Shown piece by piece: positions 8,834 to 16,582 of a DNA stretch of 64,000 bases (within the stretch, counting starts at the first letter, position 1; every line of letters starts with the position of its first letter). The stretch is from Fictibacillus solisalsi (lineage in GTDB: Bacteria > Bacillota > Bacilli > Bacillales > Fictibacillaceae). The position numbers and the translations under genes were made by a program. Location of the stretch: assembly GCF_900103485.1 (NCBI RefSeq), contig NZ_FNHW01000001.1, forward strand, positions 1,923,306 through 1,987,305, in the 5' to 3' direction. Below the pieces are notes generated by a model that did no database searches, had not been told where the DNA came from, and saw only the letters and a program-made list of their open reading frames with translations.

Positions 8834-9133
8834 CTATAGTGTTGGCAAATCCAAAGCGGTCTTCATATTTGTCAAGTTCAATTGGATTTGCTCGTTCGTA
8901 TCCCAAGCGTGATACCATCCTTTTTCCACGATATAACCGGAAACTTGTTCATGCATATCTATGGCTTCTTCCAAATGCCGAGTTAACATTTCTTTGATTT
9001 CTGGTGTTCCGGCTTCCGTAACAGCCATGGCGTAATTTCTAACTCCACTTTTTGCTGCAATCAATAAATCCATCGCAACACTCTGGTCGGAAAGGGCATC
9101 CATTCCTGTTAAGTTTTCAATGATTGAATTCAA
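8834..9133 (-). CDS. yraD: CotF-family spore coat protein, YraD-like
   Basis: A 99-residue protein with the CotF/coat signature MDALSDQSVAMDLLIAAKSG, VRNYAMAVTEAGTPEIKEML and a C-terminal EKGWYHAWD. These are ferritin-like helical repeats found in CotF-type coat proteins. Length equals that of B. subtilis YraD. It is the last gene of the five-gene operon. It starts with TTG whose bases overlap the TGA of the preceding yraE-like gene (TTGA), so translation is probably coupled. Known family role: structural component of the spore coat; any specific function is unknown. Confidence 0.8.
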   Translation of the reverse strand: MNSIIENLTGMDALSDQSVAMDLLIAAKSGVRNYAMAVTEAGTPEIKEMLTRHLEEAIDMHEQVSGYIVEKGWYHAWDTNEQIQLNLTNMKTALDLPTL

Positions 9134-9345
9134 TTTAACTCAGCTCCTAACGATTGCTTTGCATTAGATAAAACAGAAGTATATTCGGTTAACTGTCTGG
9201 TGGAAAGATCAATGTCTTGCTGCATCATTTCTTTTAGCCTTGGGTCACTAACCAGTGCTCTCATTGTTTTAGACTTGGTTAAACAATTTGTTTTAAAAGC
9301 GGCCATTTCTTGAACCTCAAGAACTTCGTGCAGGGCATAGTTCAT
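9130..9345 (-). CDS. yraE: CotF-family coat protein, N-terminal half type, YraE-like
   Basis: 71 residues, MNYALHEVLEVQEMAAFKTN followed by CLTKSKTMRALVSDPRLKEM and a final Gln/Leu-rich helix. This matches the small CotF N-terminal-like proteins of the yra cluster. AGGAGGATTAAAA precedes the ATG. It lies 15 nt after adhB and overlaps yraD by four bases. Together this gene and yraD look like the two halves of one CotF chain kept as separate coupled genes. Confidence 0.75.
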   Translation of the reverse strand: MNYALHEVLEVQEMAAFKTNCLTKSKTMRALVSDPRLKEMMQQDIDLSTRQLTEYTSVLSNAKQSLGAELN

Positions 9346-9360
9346 TTTTAATCCTCCTTC

Positions 9361-10497
9361 CTAAGGCTTCAGGACGACTTTTATGCAATCATCCGTTTTG
9401 GTATCAAAAATCTCATAGCCACGCTTTGCTTCACTGAGCGGAAGGACATGGCTGACCACATCTCCCGGATCAATCTTTCCTGTAGAAACCAGTTCAAACA
9501 TATAAGGCATATAGTGAATAACAGGTGCTTGTCCTGAGCGGATATTTACATTGCGGTTCATAATATCTCCAAATGGAAAACCGTTATATTTCCCCCCATA
9601 AACGCCGGTTACCTGGATATTGCCACCTTTTCGGACAGCCTGGGTCGCCATGATAAATGCACCTAATGCACCACTGTGAAGTTTTAATCCGCTGGCAAGA
9701 AACTCCATATCTGTCATTTTTCCGTCCATACCAACCGCATCAATGACTACATCCGCACCGCCCTTAGTAATTTCCTTCAAGTATTCACCACAATTTTTAT
9801 GATCCTCAAAGTTCACAATTTCAACTTTGTTTGTCCGTTTTGCATGCTGCAAGCGGTAATTCACATAATCGACTGCAATCACCCGCTTCGCCCCTTTTAG
9901 CCAGCAAAACTTTTGTGCAAAAAGCCCCACCGGACCGCATCCCAAAACGATAACGGTATCCCCGTCCTTTACGCCCGCATTATCGACACTCCAAAAACCA
10001 GTGGTCATCGCATCCGCAATAACCGCTAACTTTTCATCAGGTTCCTCGCAGGTCTCCGGGATTTTAAAATGAGTAAAGTTGGCAAAAGGAACTCTCAAAT
10101 ATTCCGCTTGCCCGCCTGGGTAACCGCCAGTTGTTCCGGAATAGCCGAAATAGGCTCCCATATCTCCATTATCATTTGAATTGTCGCATTGGCTTTCCAA
10201 ATTGTCCTTACAGAAACGGCATTCACCGCATGCGATGTTAAATGGGATGATGACGCGGTCTCCCTTTTTTACTTTAGTCACTTCAGGGCCAACCTCTTCA
10301 ACGATTCCCATCGGTTCATGTCCAATGACATAGTTCTCTTGCAGGTTAGGGATCATGCCATGAATTAAATGCAGATCAGAACCGCATATTGCTGTACTGG
10401 TTACTTTGATGATCATGTCATCCGGTTTTTCAATCTTAGGGTCTGGCACTTCTTTCACAACAACATTTTTTATCCCTTGATACGTTACCGCCTTCAT
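9361..10497 (-). CDS. adhB: zinc-dependent alcohol dehydrogenase AdhB
   Basis: 378 residues, the same length as B. subtilis AdhB. Medium-chain dehydrogenase features are all visible: catalytic zinc ligands Cys38 (AICGSDLH) and His60-Glu61 (GHEPMGIVEEVG), structural zinc Cys90, Cys93, Cys96 and Cys104, and the NAD-binding VLGCGPVGLFAQKF. It oxidises alcohols or reduces aldehydes with NAD(P). The substrate is not predictable; the glutathione-independent formaldehyde dehydrogenase-like subfamily is closest in layout. It sits between two pairs of coat genes exactly as in B. subtilis yraG-yraF-adhB-yraE-yraD, so it is probably made in the mother cell during sporulation. GGAGG precedes the ATG. Confidence 0.9.
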   Translation of the reverse strand: MKAVTYQGIKNVVVKEVPDPKIEKPDDMIIKVTSTAICGSDLHLIHGMIPNLQENYVIGHEPMGIVEEVGPEVTKVKKGDRVIIPFNIACGECRFCKDNLESQCDNSNDNGDMGAYFGYSGTTGGYPGGQAEYLRVPFANFTHFKIPETCEEPDEKLAVIADAMTTGFWSVDNAGVKDGDTVIVLGCGPVGLFAQKFCWLKGAKRVIAVDYVNYRLQHAKRTNKVEIVNFEDHKNCGEYLKEITKGGADVVIDAVGMDGKMTDMEFLASGLKLHSGALGAFIMATQAVRKGGNIQVTGVYGGKYNGFPFGDIMNRNVNIRSGQAPVIHYMPYMFELVSTGKIDPGDVVSHVLPLSEAKRGYEIFDTKTDDCIKVVLKP

Positions 10498-10515
10498 ACT
10501 ATATAACCTCCAGTG

Positions 10516-10884
10516 TCAATGTTCATCAGGTGTCCGATCGAACAAGCCCTTTCGATTGGTCTCAACAGGAAACAGGTTCATTTTGCCGATTTTCATCGTA
10601 TTATTGGCCGATAGCTGGTCCAATTGGTACTGTTCCGTTAATTCGTAAGGATGGAACCATTTTTTCTTGATCATCAATTCAGATATTTCCTGATGCATCG
10701 CTATGCCCTGCATCAATTGTTTTCTTAATGTGGCACGGACATCAGGTGATGCGGATTCGGTTAATGCTACAGCGATGTTGCGAACACCTTCTTTGGCACG
10801 AAGAAGAAAGTCCATGGCAAAGGTAGTATCTGCCATCTCAGGCATATGCAGCGAGTTTATCGGGTCCAAATAATCATTATTCAA
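10516..10884 (-). CDS. yraF: CotF-family spore coat protein, YraF-like
   Basis: 122 residues, as in B. subtilis YraF. The core [40 protein letters not shown] and [10 protein letters not shown] parallels yraD in this operon. The start is a TTG that overlaps the stop codon of the upstream gene (TTGA), with AGGAAGG eight bases ahead. The same arrangement is found at the second coat-gene pair, which suggests the pairs arose by duplication. Confidence 0.8.
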   Translation of the reverse strand: MNNDYLDPINSLHMPEMADTTFAMDFLLRAKEGVRNIAVALTESASPDVRATLRKQLMQGIAMHQEISELMIKKKWFHPYELTEQYQLDQLSANNTMKIGKMNLFPVETNRKGLFDRTPDEH

Positions 10885-11150
10885 TGGATGGTACCTTCCT
10901 TTCCATCAATGATGGGAGTGGGGCGATTTTGAGGAACAGGAGCTTGAAAAGGTGCTCGTTCATAGAGGGACTGCAATTCAGTCAAATCTTGTATTGATTG
11001 TTCAACATCTTTTTTCATTAAATTCCTAAGATCATCATCAAAAACCAGTCCTTGCATTAATTTAGACTTGGCGATACAAAGCGTTTTAAAGTTAATGGCC
11101 TCATGTAAGTCCAAAGACTCGTGGGCAGCTAATACTTTCTGTTGATCCAT
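10881..11150 (-). CDS. yraG: CotF-family coat protein, YraG-like, first gene of the operon
   Basis: 89 residues from the ATG at 11150, which has AAGGAGGGG just upstream; an in-frame ATG further upstream at 11240 lacks a ribosome binding site. [20 protein letters not shown] then [20 protein letters not shown] mirrors the yraE-like protein (same KTLC/KTNC and MxxLV features). The Pro-rich end ([14 protein letters not shown]) is unusual. First gene of the coat/adhB operon and divergent from the XRE-PAS regulator. Confidence 0.75.
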   Translation of the reverse strand: MDQQKVLAAHESLDLHEAINFKTLCIAKSKLMQGLVFDDDLRNLMKKDVEQSIQDLTELQSLYERAPFQAPVPQNRPTPIIDGKEGTIH

Positions 11151-11402
11151 TTTGATTCCCCTCCTTTTTATCGTAAATACAATGGTATTGTTCCAAACGT
11201 AAGATGAAGTATGATTTACAATATTTCCTACAAAGACCAATCAATTACAATGATGTAAATCCAACCTGAAAAACCGCTGTTTCAAGTGGTTTTTTCCTTT
11301 TTTGACCAAAATTTATTATGAATTCACATGATTAGTATTGATTTGATTTCATCCAGGTTTATAATCATAGAAAAAAGAGATGAAAAGTTTCAGGTGGTTA
11401 CT

Positions 11403-11966
11403 ATGAGAAAATGGTTATTACAATTACGACAGCAAAAAAACATGTCTCAGGAAAAAGTCGCATCCGCTGCTTTTATCGACAGGAGCTATTACTCCCAAAT
11501 TGAATGGGGAAAAAGAGTTCCGAGCCAGGAAGTTGCCAAAAGAATAGCCAAAGTACTAAACTTTGATACGGCACGATTTTACTCGAACTATTTTAATGAA
11601 CCTTTTAATGAAGTCCTATCCTCCTCACCTGTATCCATTGCCCACTGCGATTTGGAGCTCCGGTATACTTGGGCATTTAATCCTCCGTCAGATTACGATG
11701 TGCCCAATCTTCTATTGGGAAAGAGAGATGATGAATTAATCGACCATGCAGGCTCCAAAGAATTTATGGCATTGAAGTATAAAATCATTAAAACGGACAA
11801 GCCCCAGCGTAAGCTGATTCACTATGACATGTCCGATGGCATTCATATGTATGATATTTTTGGAAAACCAATATATTCAATGGAGGGAAAATTGACTGGC
11901 GCGAGTTTTGTTTGCACAGATCTTACTGCCATAAAGCAGCAACTCCTTCAGAATAGATCTGAATAG
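11403..11966 (+). CDS. XRE-family regulator with C-terminal PAS-like domain
   Basis: 187 residues from the ATG at 11403 (AGGTGG six bases upstream); the earlier in-frame start has no ribosome binding site. Residues 1-60 are a Cro/CI-type helix-turn-helix (LRQQKNMSQEKVASAAFIDR then SYYSQIEWGKRVPS). Residues about 75-185 look like a PAS sensor fold (CDLELRYTWAFNPPSDYDVP, then DIFGKPIYSMEGKLTGASFV). The gene is divergent from the coat/adhB operon with about 250 bp between the starts, so regulating that operon or itself is a fair guess. The ligand is unknown. Confidence 0.8.
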   Translation: MRKWLLQLRQQKNMSQEKVASAAFIDRSYYSQIEWGKRVPSQEVAKRIAKVLNFDTARFYSNYFNEPFNEVLSSSPVSIAHCDLELRYTWAFNPPSDYDVPNLLLGKRDDELIDHAGSKEFMALKYKIIKTDKPQRKLIHYDMSDGIHMYDIFGKPIYSMEGKLTGASFVCTDLTAIKQQLLQNRSE

Positions 11967-11985
11967 AGGAAAAGGAAAACATGAT

Positions 11986-12231
11986 CTAATCCATCGAACT
12001 TGCGGTCATTTTGGCAGCTTTCACAGGAACTTTCGGGGAATCCCCAGCTTCGTGGATTTCGAGCGGCTCTTCCAAGCTGCAGCCAGATCTTTGTATGGGT
12101 ATTGACATTAGAATCTGATTTTCAACACAACGGGGCGCATATACCAAAGACTTGATTTCATCGATTATGATGAAGATACAGACGGTGTCTTCTACCAACA
12201 ATAAAATAAATATCCAGTCTTCTTTTTCCAT
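11986..12231 (-). CDS. doubtful small hypothetical protein
   Basis: 81 codons, MEKEDWIFILLLVEDTVCIF and on to a Pro/Ala/Lys-rich end (SPKVPVKAAKMTASSMD). Composition is protein-like, but there is no clear ribosome binding site (TCGGTCCATTTA precedes the ATG) and I recognise no family. It may be chance. Confidence 0.3.
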   Translation of the reverse strand: MEKEDWIFILLLVEDTVCIFIIIDEIKSLVYAPRCVENQILMSIPIQRSGCSLEEPLEIHEAGDSPKVPVKAAKMTASSMD

Positions 12232-12422
12232 TAAATGGACCGATTATGGAAGATCAAGTTAGACTTAATCCTTTACCCCCGGTTTACCCCCTGCATAGGT
12301 TCCTGTTATACCTCTGATAATTACATAATGATTTAGGCAGTATCACCAGAACAGTTTTACTATACGTTTATAAACTGATACAGAAGTCTTCTTATTTGAT
12401 TTAATGAAGGGAGGTTTTTTTA

Positions 12423-12869
12423 TTGGTTAATCGACATCAGCAGCCTGGCTCATGGATCCCAGGAGGAGTGATGGTTCAACAACAACATAGTCATCATAGC
12501 AGCGGCCAGCATTACATGCCACAAACCCAGCATGCTCAATGGTCGCATGGACATCATCCCCATCATATCCATTGGCCACATGGACACCATGTACATCATC
12601 CTCACACCCACCCGGCACATTGGGCACCTGGACAACATGGACAGCACACTCATCCAGTACACTGGACACCTGGTCAACAGGGACAGCACACTCATCCAGT
12701 ACACTGGACACCTGGTCAACAGGGACAACACACTCATCCAGTACACTGGACACCTGGTCAACAGGGACAACACACTCATCCAGTACATTGGACACCTGGT
12801 CAACAGGGACAGCATCAGTCACAGCCTATGCACTTTATGCCAAGACAGTACTGGGCGCAGTTACGGTAG
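12423..12869 (+). CDS. histidine/glutamine-rich tandem-repeat protein, probable spore coat-type
   Basis: 148 residues from a TTG with GGGAGG eight bases upstream. The protein is dominated by His, Gln, Pro, Gly and Trp. After an irregular His-rich part (residues about 20-72) come four near-identical 14-residue units GQHTHPVHWTPGQQ and a short tail MHFMPRQYWAQLR. No signal peptide. Such composition is typical of coat or crust proteins and of metal-binding repeats; the exact function is not known. It sits among coat-type genes and is followed by a terminator. Long open frames in the other readings of this stretch are artefacts of the repeat. Confidence 0.7.
   Translation: MVNRHQQPGSWIPGGVMVQQQHSHHSSGQHYMPQTQHAQWSHGHHPHHIHWPHGHHVHHPHTHPAHWAPGQHGQHTHPVHWTPGQQGQHTHPVHWTPGQQGQHTHPVHWTPGQQGQHTHPVHWTPGQQGQHQSQPMHFMPRQYWAQLR
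12639..12806 (+). repeat. four tandem 42-bp units inside the His-rich gene
   Basis: Units start at 12639, 12681, 12723 and 12765 and differ by only a few bases (CAGCAC/CAACAC, CACTGG/CATTGG). An older degenerate unit precedes them. The near-identity at DNA level points to recent expansion, so copy number may vary between strains. Confidence 0.9.
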
Positions 12870-12961
12870 ATTTACAACCCCATGACCAATATACAAAGTG
12901 AGATCTAATGTTCTGTGGATACTACGTTATAAAGGGTAAATTAGAAAAAGAACTGCTTCAA

Positions 12962-12997
12962 AGGGATACCCAAACGGTATCCCTATTAATTTTTTCG
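12962..12997 (+). terminator. terminator of the His-rich gene
   Basis: AGGGATACC-CAAAC-GGTATCCCT (12962-12984) followed by ATTAATTTTTT. Confidence 0.85.
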
Positions 12998-13437
12998 ATC
13001 TCAGAAAATGCAAAATCTGCCTTCCGTCTTCCAACCCATCCATTCTCCTACATCATAGCCCATCTTAATGGGACTTCTTAAATATTGAAAATACACCCAC
13101 TAGGATCTGTATCATTTTTAATACATAAGTTTCCTTGTGTTTTAAAAAACATCCCATAGCATTTCTCACTCCTTTTATCATTGTTAACCAGCTGCACCCA
13201 TTATAAGATGCAAACAACACATGGAAATGGGTGATATCGCACGGGAAATCGGTTTCGGTAGAGGTACTAACCCCCTCTAGATTTCCAGGAACTTCTTTCC
13301 CGGAAAAAATATTATTTCCGTCTATATGTTTATATTTTAAGCCATTCCAGATCAGCCATCTTGGCTCCAATAATAAGCAATATCATTTTCTACAATGAGT
13401 AAAAGGCAACGTATAAGCAATACTAAGAAGGAAGTTT
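12998..13437. other. gap, possibly a decayed minus-strand gene
   Basis: The minus strand shows protein-like pieces in different frames: SPIKMGYDVGEWMGWKTEGR ending in a stop near 13000, and VPGNLEGVSTSTETDFPCD, DITHFHVLFASYNGCSWL further upstream. Together they look like a frameshifted gene using the hairpin at 12962 as its terminator. A weak likeness to the glyoxalase/VOC fold is not enough to name it. Confidence 0.3.
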
Positions 13438-13458
13438 TTGAATAAAGGAGAGAAAGTA

Positions 13459-13629
13459 ATGACAAGTCGCAATGGCAGCAAAGGAAGCCAAAATCAAGGT
13501 TCACCCCAAGCACAAAACAATCAAGAATTTAGCAGTGAGCTTGTGAGTGGGGACGATAACAAAGGAAAAGAATACCGTTCTAAAAAGGGTAGTAAATCAA
13601 AGAGTGATCCAAAGGAAAGCGGAGCATAA
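13459..13629 (+). CDS. small hydrophilic protein, spore-type
   Basis: 56 residues from the ATG at 13459, which has AAAGGAGAG just upstream. It is extremely rich in Ser, Gly, Asn, Gln, Lys and Glu, and almost free of hydrophobics (MTSRNGSKGSQNQGSPQAQN). The segment NNQEFSSELVS vaguely recalls the EFGTEFASE repeat of gamma-type SASPs, but I would not assign it to that family. A perfect terminator follows at once. It resembles the small soluble proteins of the spore core in size and composition. Confidence 0.6.
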   Translation: MTSRNGSKGSQNQGSPQAQNNQEFSSELVSGDDNKGKEYRSKKGSKSKSDPKESGA

Positions 13630-13663
13630 AAAAATCGTGAGGTTTACGCCTCACGACTTTTTA
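13630..13663 (+). terminator. terminator of the small hydrophilic gene
   Basis: TCGTGAGG-TTTACG-CCTCACGA (13635-13656) followed by CTTTTTAT. Confidence 0.9.
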
Positions 13664-13903
13664 TGCCTAATAAGCATTTCAGGTGCAAAGTATTTGCAAA
13701 CGTTCAAGCGAACAAAGCGTACAATGTAAACTACTTCAGCTGCAATGTTTAAATCAACAGCTGGCTTATAATTTCATCTAAGAACTTTTTAGAGTATAAA
13801 TAAAAAAAGAAAGCCTGGAACATTTAACTGCTGCCAGGACATTTATATATACCCTAATGGAAACAGGGAAACGCACCGAATAGCAATTAGAAAGCGAGTT
13901 ACC

Positions 13904-14122
13904 TTATAACTCATTTTCCCTTTGCTGTTTAGTAGAGAAAGACGCAGTTTCACCCTCATTACCCGGTTCTTTTTGAAACCCTTTATCGAGCTGACCGGCA
14001 TTTTCTATATCTCCTGATGCCCGGTATCCTGCTACTTCCTCGTTGCTTGTTGTGCCATATAGGCCCATGCCACCAAGCTGTGTTCGTAGGTTTTCCTGAA
14101 TTTTATCTTTTTTGTCTGCCAT
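13904..14122 (-). CDS. small hypothetical protein, probably spore-associated
   Basis: 72 residues from the ATG at 14122 (GGAGGTG six bases ahead; the GTG three codons upstream is part of the ribosome binding site). Sequence MADKKDKIQENLRTQLGG then MGLYGTTSNEEVAGYRASGD; hydrophilic, no cysteine, no membrane segment. I recall similar uncharacterised proteins in spore formers but no function. It is divergent from the 49-residue gene at 14313 and shares about 190 bp of promoter region with it. Confidence 0.65.
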   Translation of the reverse strand: MADKKDKIQENLRTQLGGMGLYGTTSNEEVAGYRASGDIENAGQLDKGFQKEPGNEGETASFSTKQQRENEL

Positions 14123-14312
14123 TTTCTTCACCTCCGCTTGTTGTTAATGTAACCAACAATTAGTGCGGTATGTAAGAAATAAAATGGTTTTGACTCAAAT
14201 TATGCTCCCTTTTCCTGTAATGATTAGAGTATGAACAAAACAAATAAAACAACTTTATTGAAGTATAGTTTTATTTTTTTTTGAAACCATATTAAACGGA
14301 GGTGTGTACATA

Positions 14313-14462
14313 ATGGAAAAAAACAAAGATGTTCCAAATACACTCAAATATAGTATATGGAATACACGAACGGATGAAAATCAACCTGGTAAAAATGAAA
14401 AATATACGGAGTCAATTGACAGATCTAACCCAGAATCAAAAACAGCAGACAATCAAGAATAA
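14313..14462 (+). CDS. 49-residue hydrophilic protein
   Basis: ATG GAA AAA follows a strong GGAGGTG with seven bases of spacing. The peptide MEKNKDVPNTLKYSIWNTRT continues with Asp, Glu, Asn and Ser to SKTADNQE and TAA. It is strongly hydrophilic with one Trp. Size and composition fit the small proteins made in the forespore. Divergent from the gene at 13904-14122. Confidence 0.55.
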   Translation: MEKNKDVPNTLKYSIWNTRTDENQPGKNEKYTESIDRSNPESKTADNQE

Positions 14463-14680
14463 CAATCGCTCCATAGATTTGGCGGTTATCTTTTAACGTT
14501 TGATTCAACAGGCCAAAAATATTTGAAATACAGGAATCAAACGGAATTTGAGGATACTTTTGTAAGAAAAAGGACCAAATCTTCAAAGCTTAACTCAGTT
14601 TCCTCTTGTGAAGTAAAATTTCGCAGCCTCTTCAAATAATCGCAACCATCATTACACATCCGACTATTCAGCCTTTTTTA
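14463..14680. other. gap, nothing recognised
   Basis: No convincing frame or strong hairpin. It separates the small spore-type gene from the dehydrogenase relic. Confidence 0.4.
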
Positions 14681-14890
14681 TTACAAAGCCCCGCGCCCAG
14701 AAGCATCCACAAACTTTCCAGCTATCCAGCGGCTATAAGGAGAAGTGAAGAATGCGACCATATCTGCAATATCCTCAACCTGTCTAAACGTTTAAAAACG
14801 GATAGCTCCCGGCATAATGGCATTCACTGTTGTGCCACGGTTACCAAGCCGTTTCACTAATGTTTGGGAGACATATGTTTCATGCAAAGA
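14681..14890 (-). pseudogene. C-terminal relic of a short-chain dehydrogenase (SDR)
   Basis: The minus strand reads ETYVSQTLVKRLGNRGTTVN then AIMPGAIRF, an in-frame stop, and RQVEDIADMVAFFTSPYSRW followed by IAGKFVDASGRGAL with TAA at 14681-14683. VN.I.PG and SP.S.W..G....D.G are the classical SDR end motifs. The nucleotide-binding half and catalytic Tyr are absent and an internal stop is present, so the gene is dead. About 160 bp of unassigned sequence lie between it and the ger locus 2 end. Confidence 0.65.
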
Positions 14891-15051
14891 ACGAAGGGGA
14901 TAAACCTCAGTCTATGTTCTCCGATAAACGAATTAATGTGAATGAGGAACAGCTAGTAAGATTTTTTCAGTGAGGAAGGATAATCCGTCTCATCATTGTT
15001 ACCTCTTTTATACAATTGTAAGCAAGGAACCAAAAGATACAATAAGCTGTA

Positions 15052-16164
15052 TTACATGTTTTTGACGAAATTCTTTTTACGCTTTTTCTTTCTAATCACT
15101 GCTATTAAGAGAAACAATGCAGGAATCAAAGTCATTAACAATGACCCATAAAAAGGGTAAATGGTTACGAGAAAATGATTGAGTTCTTCGAAGTTTGGAG
15201 CAACCCACTGACAGCCAAGCACAGTCAAAAGAAAACCAAATGGAAATACGATTGGTCTATAATCCGAAAGCTTTAACCATTGGGACGTTCCTATAACAAG
15301 TGCATAATAGAACATAGATATTTTGATAAATATTCCAGTAATCCATATAGCAATTGTTACTGATTCAAGGTGCTCAAAGAAGGTTGAAATAGTGATGTAC
15401 CGGATAGCGGTAAACAACGGAAAGGTATAGCCGCTTGCAGTTCCTCCAAATAAGAAGACTGCTAACAAATTGGTGATAACAAAGTTAACCATAATGGTAA
15501 CGACCAAAATCAAACTCCACTTCATTCCTTTATCGCGATCGGATAAAAAAGGAAGAATCATAGTGATAAGAAAAGTTTCCCCAAACCATGCCTGTGGCGC
15601 TGCCGCACCCATAACCGAGGGCATCATACCATGCTCCATAATGGGTAACATATGCTTTGGGTCAAAATCCTTCAAAAGGAGTATAGCTGCGATTATCGGC
15701 AGAAGGAATAAAATTGGAACAAACAAGTTGGCGGTTCTTCCCAGCACTTCAATTCCGCCGCGTACAGCAAAAGCACAGACCAAAACCATTCCTCCAATGA
15801 TTACAGATGGCGGTGTTGTTTGCAAGAAGGAAACACTAACAAACGTTGAATACTCTCTTAGTATAATGCTGCCTATATGGAGTAAAAAGAACAGATAAAT
15901 AAACCCAAGTATCTTTCCTAAAACCCGGCCAACTATATGTTCGCTGTATTGAATGATGGTTTCCTTTGGATACAATTTATGTAACTGATACAGAATAAAC
16001 ACTGTAAAAAAGCCATTAATGGATCCTAAAATAGGAGAAATCCACATATCACGCTCTGCATATGTACCCGTAATGCCAGGAACGGTGAGGAGAGCAGTTG
16101 CTTCTATCGTTGGATACATAATAAGTGCCATTTGAAATGAGGAAATTTTACCTTTTTCAATCAT
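15052..16164 (-). CDS. GerAB-type germination permease, ger locus 2 (YfkT-like)
   Basis: 370 residues with ten membrane helices, of the APC-like spore germination permease family (B subunit, thought to bind the germinant in the inner membrane). It starts MIEKGKISSFQMALIMYPTI with the usual short cytoplasmic lead and contains GGIEVLGR and the family end IPALFLLIAVIRKKKRKK. Full length, no interruption. It is the last gene of an A-C-D-B operon, the order of B. subtilis yfkQRST. A 187-bp gap containing a palindromic repeat separates it from the D gene, so co-transcription is likely but not certain. Confidence 0.88.
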   Translation of the reverse strand: MIEKGKISSFQMALIMYPTIEATALLTVPGITGTYAERDMWISPILGSINGFFTVFILYQLHKLYPKETIIQYSEHIVGRVLGKILGFIYLFFLLHIGSIILREYSTFVSVSFLQTTPPSVIIGGMVLVCAFAVRGGIEVLGRTANLFVPILFLLPIIAAILLLKDFDPKHMLPIMEHGMMPSVMGAAAPQAWFGETFLITMILPFLSDRDKGMKWSLILVVTIMVNFVITNLLAVFLFGGTASGYTFPLFTAIRYITISTFFEHLESVTIAIWITGIFIKISMFYYALVIGTSQWLKLSDYRPIVFPFGFLLTVLGCQWVAPNFEELNHFLVTIYPFYGSLLMTLIPALFLLIAVIRKKKRKKNFVKNM

Positions 16165-16304
16165 TATTCTACCCCGTTACATTTTTTCTTTTAGTATTTC
16201 CTCAAAATCATAAAAGAAGACTTACTAAGTTTGATACCTCTTACGATTGGTTTCGATAACCAATAAAATAAACGGTATGACAATCGATGAAATTTCCTAT
16301 AGAT

Positions 16305-16345
16305 GCTAACCTCACCACCGTTAGCAACGGACAGGCAGCCCTTCT
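16305..16345. repeat. palindromic repeat inside ger locus 2
   Basis: GCTAAC-CTCACCACC-GTTAGC (16305-16325) followed by AACGGACAGGCAGCC is a copy of the dispersed family. It lies between the D and B genes of the operon, an unusual place for such an element. Confidence 0.6.
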
Positions 16346-16351
16346 TCCATC

Positions 16352-16582
16352 CTAATTTTTCTCAAGCATCTTACCAAGTGGTTTAAAAAGCTGCTCAATC
16401 ATCTGGGTAGGACCTTGTAAGTCTGGAAAGAAAAGAAGAAGAATGGCGAGAAGCCATCCCATGGCTGTAATGGTCACAAAAGCCGTCTTCTCCTTTTTCT
16501 GATGTTGTCCCATTTTTGGCCATTCATATAAAATAAGTAGGACCACCACTATTGTTATCCCTATTATTGACACCCATTTCAT
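16352..16582 (-). CDS. small two-helix GerD-subunit-like protein (YfkS-like)
   Basis: 76 residues from the ATG at 16582, overlapping the C-gene stop (ATGA). Two membrane segments, VSIIGITIVVVLLILYEW and FVTITAMGWLLAILLLFF, are linked by a basic loop. Small two-helix D proteins are encoded in several germinant-receptor operons and modulate receptor function in Bacillus; position and topology fit that class. A longer in-frame reading upstream overlaps the C gene and lacks a ribosome binding site. Confidence 0.78.
   Translation of the reverse strand: MKWVSIIGITIVVVLLILYEWPKMGQHQKKEKTAFVTITAMGWLLAILLLFFPDLQGPTQMIEQLFKPLGKMLEKN

Noticed and set aside
12639-12806. Possible CRISPR-like array
   Set aside because: The units are contiguous without unique spacers and are in frame inside a gene.
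12427-12901. Several long open frames on both strands over the His-rich gene
   Set aside because: They come from the 42-bp repeat being open in several frames. Only the TTG frame has a ribosome binding site, and only it gives a composition known from coat proteins.
15470-15898. 142-codon plus-strand frame opposite the ger locus 2 permease gene
   Set aside because: Antisense shadow of a membrane protein gene; no ribosome binding site.
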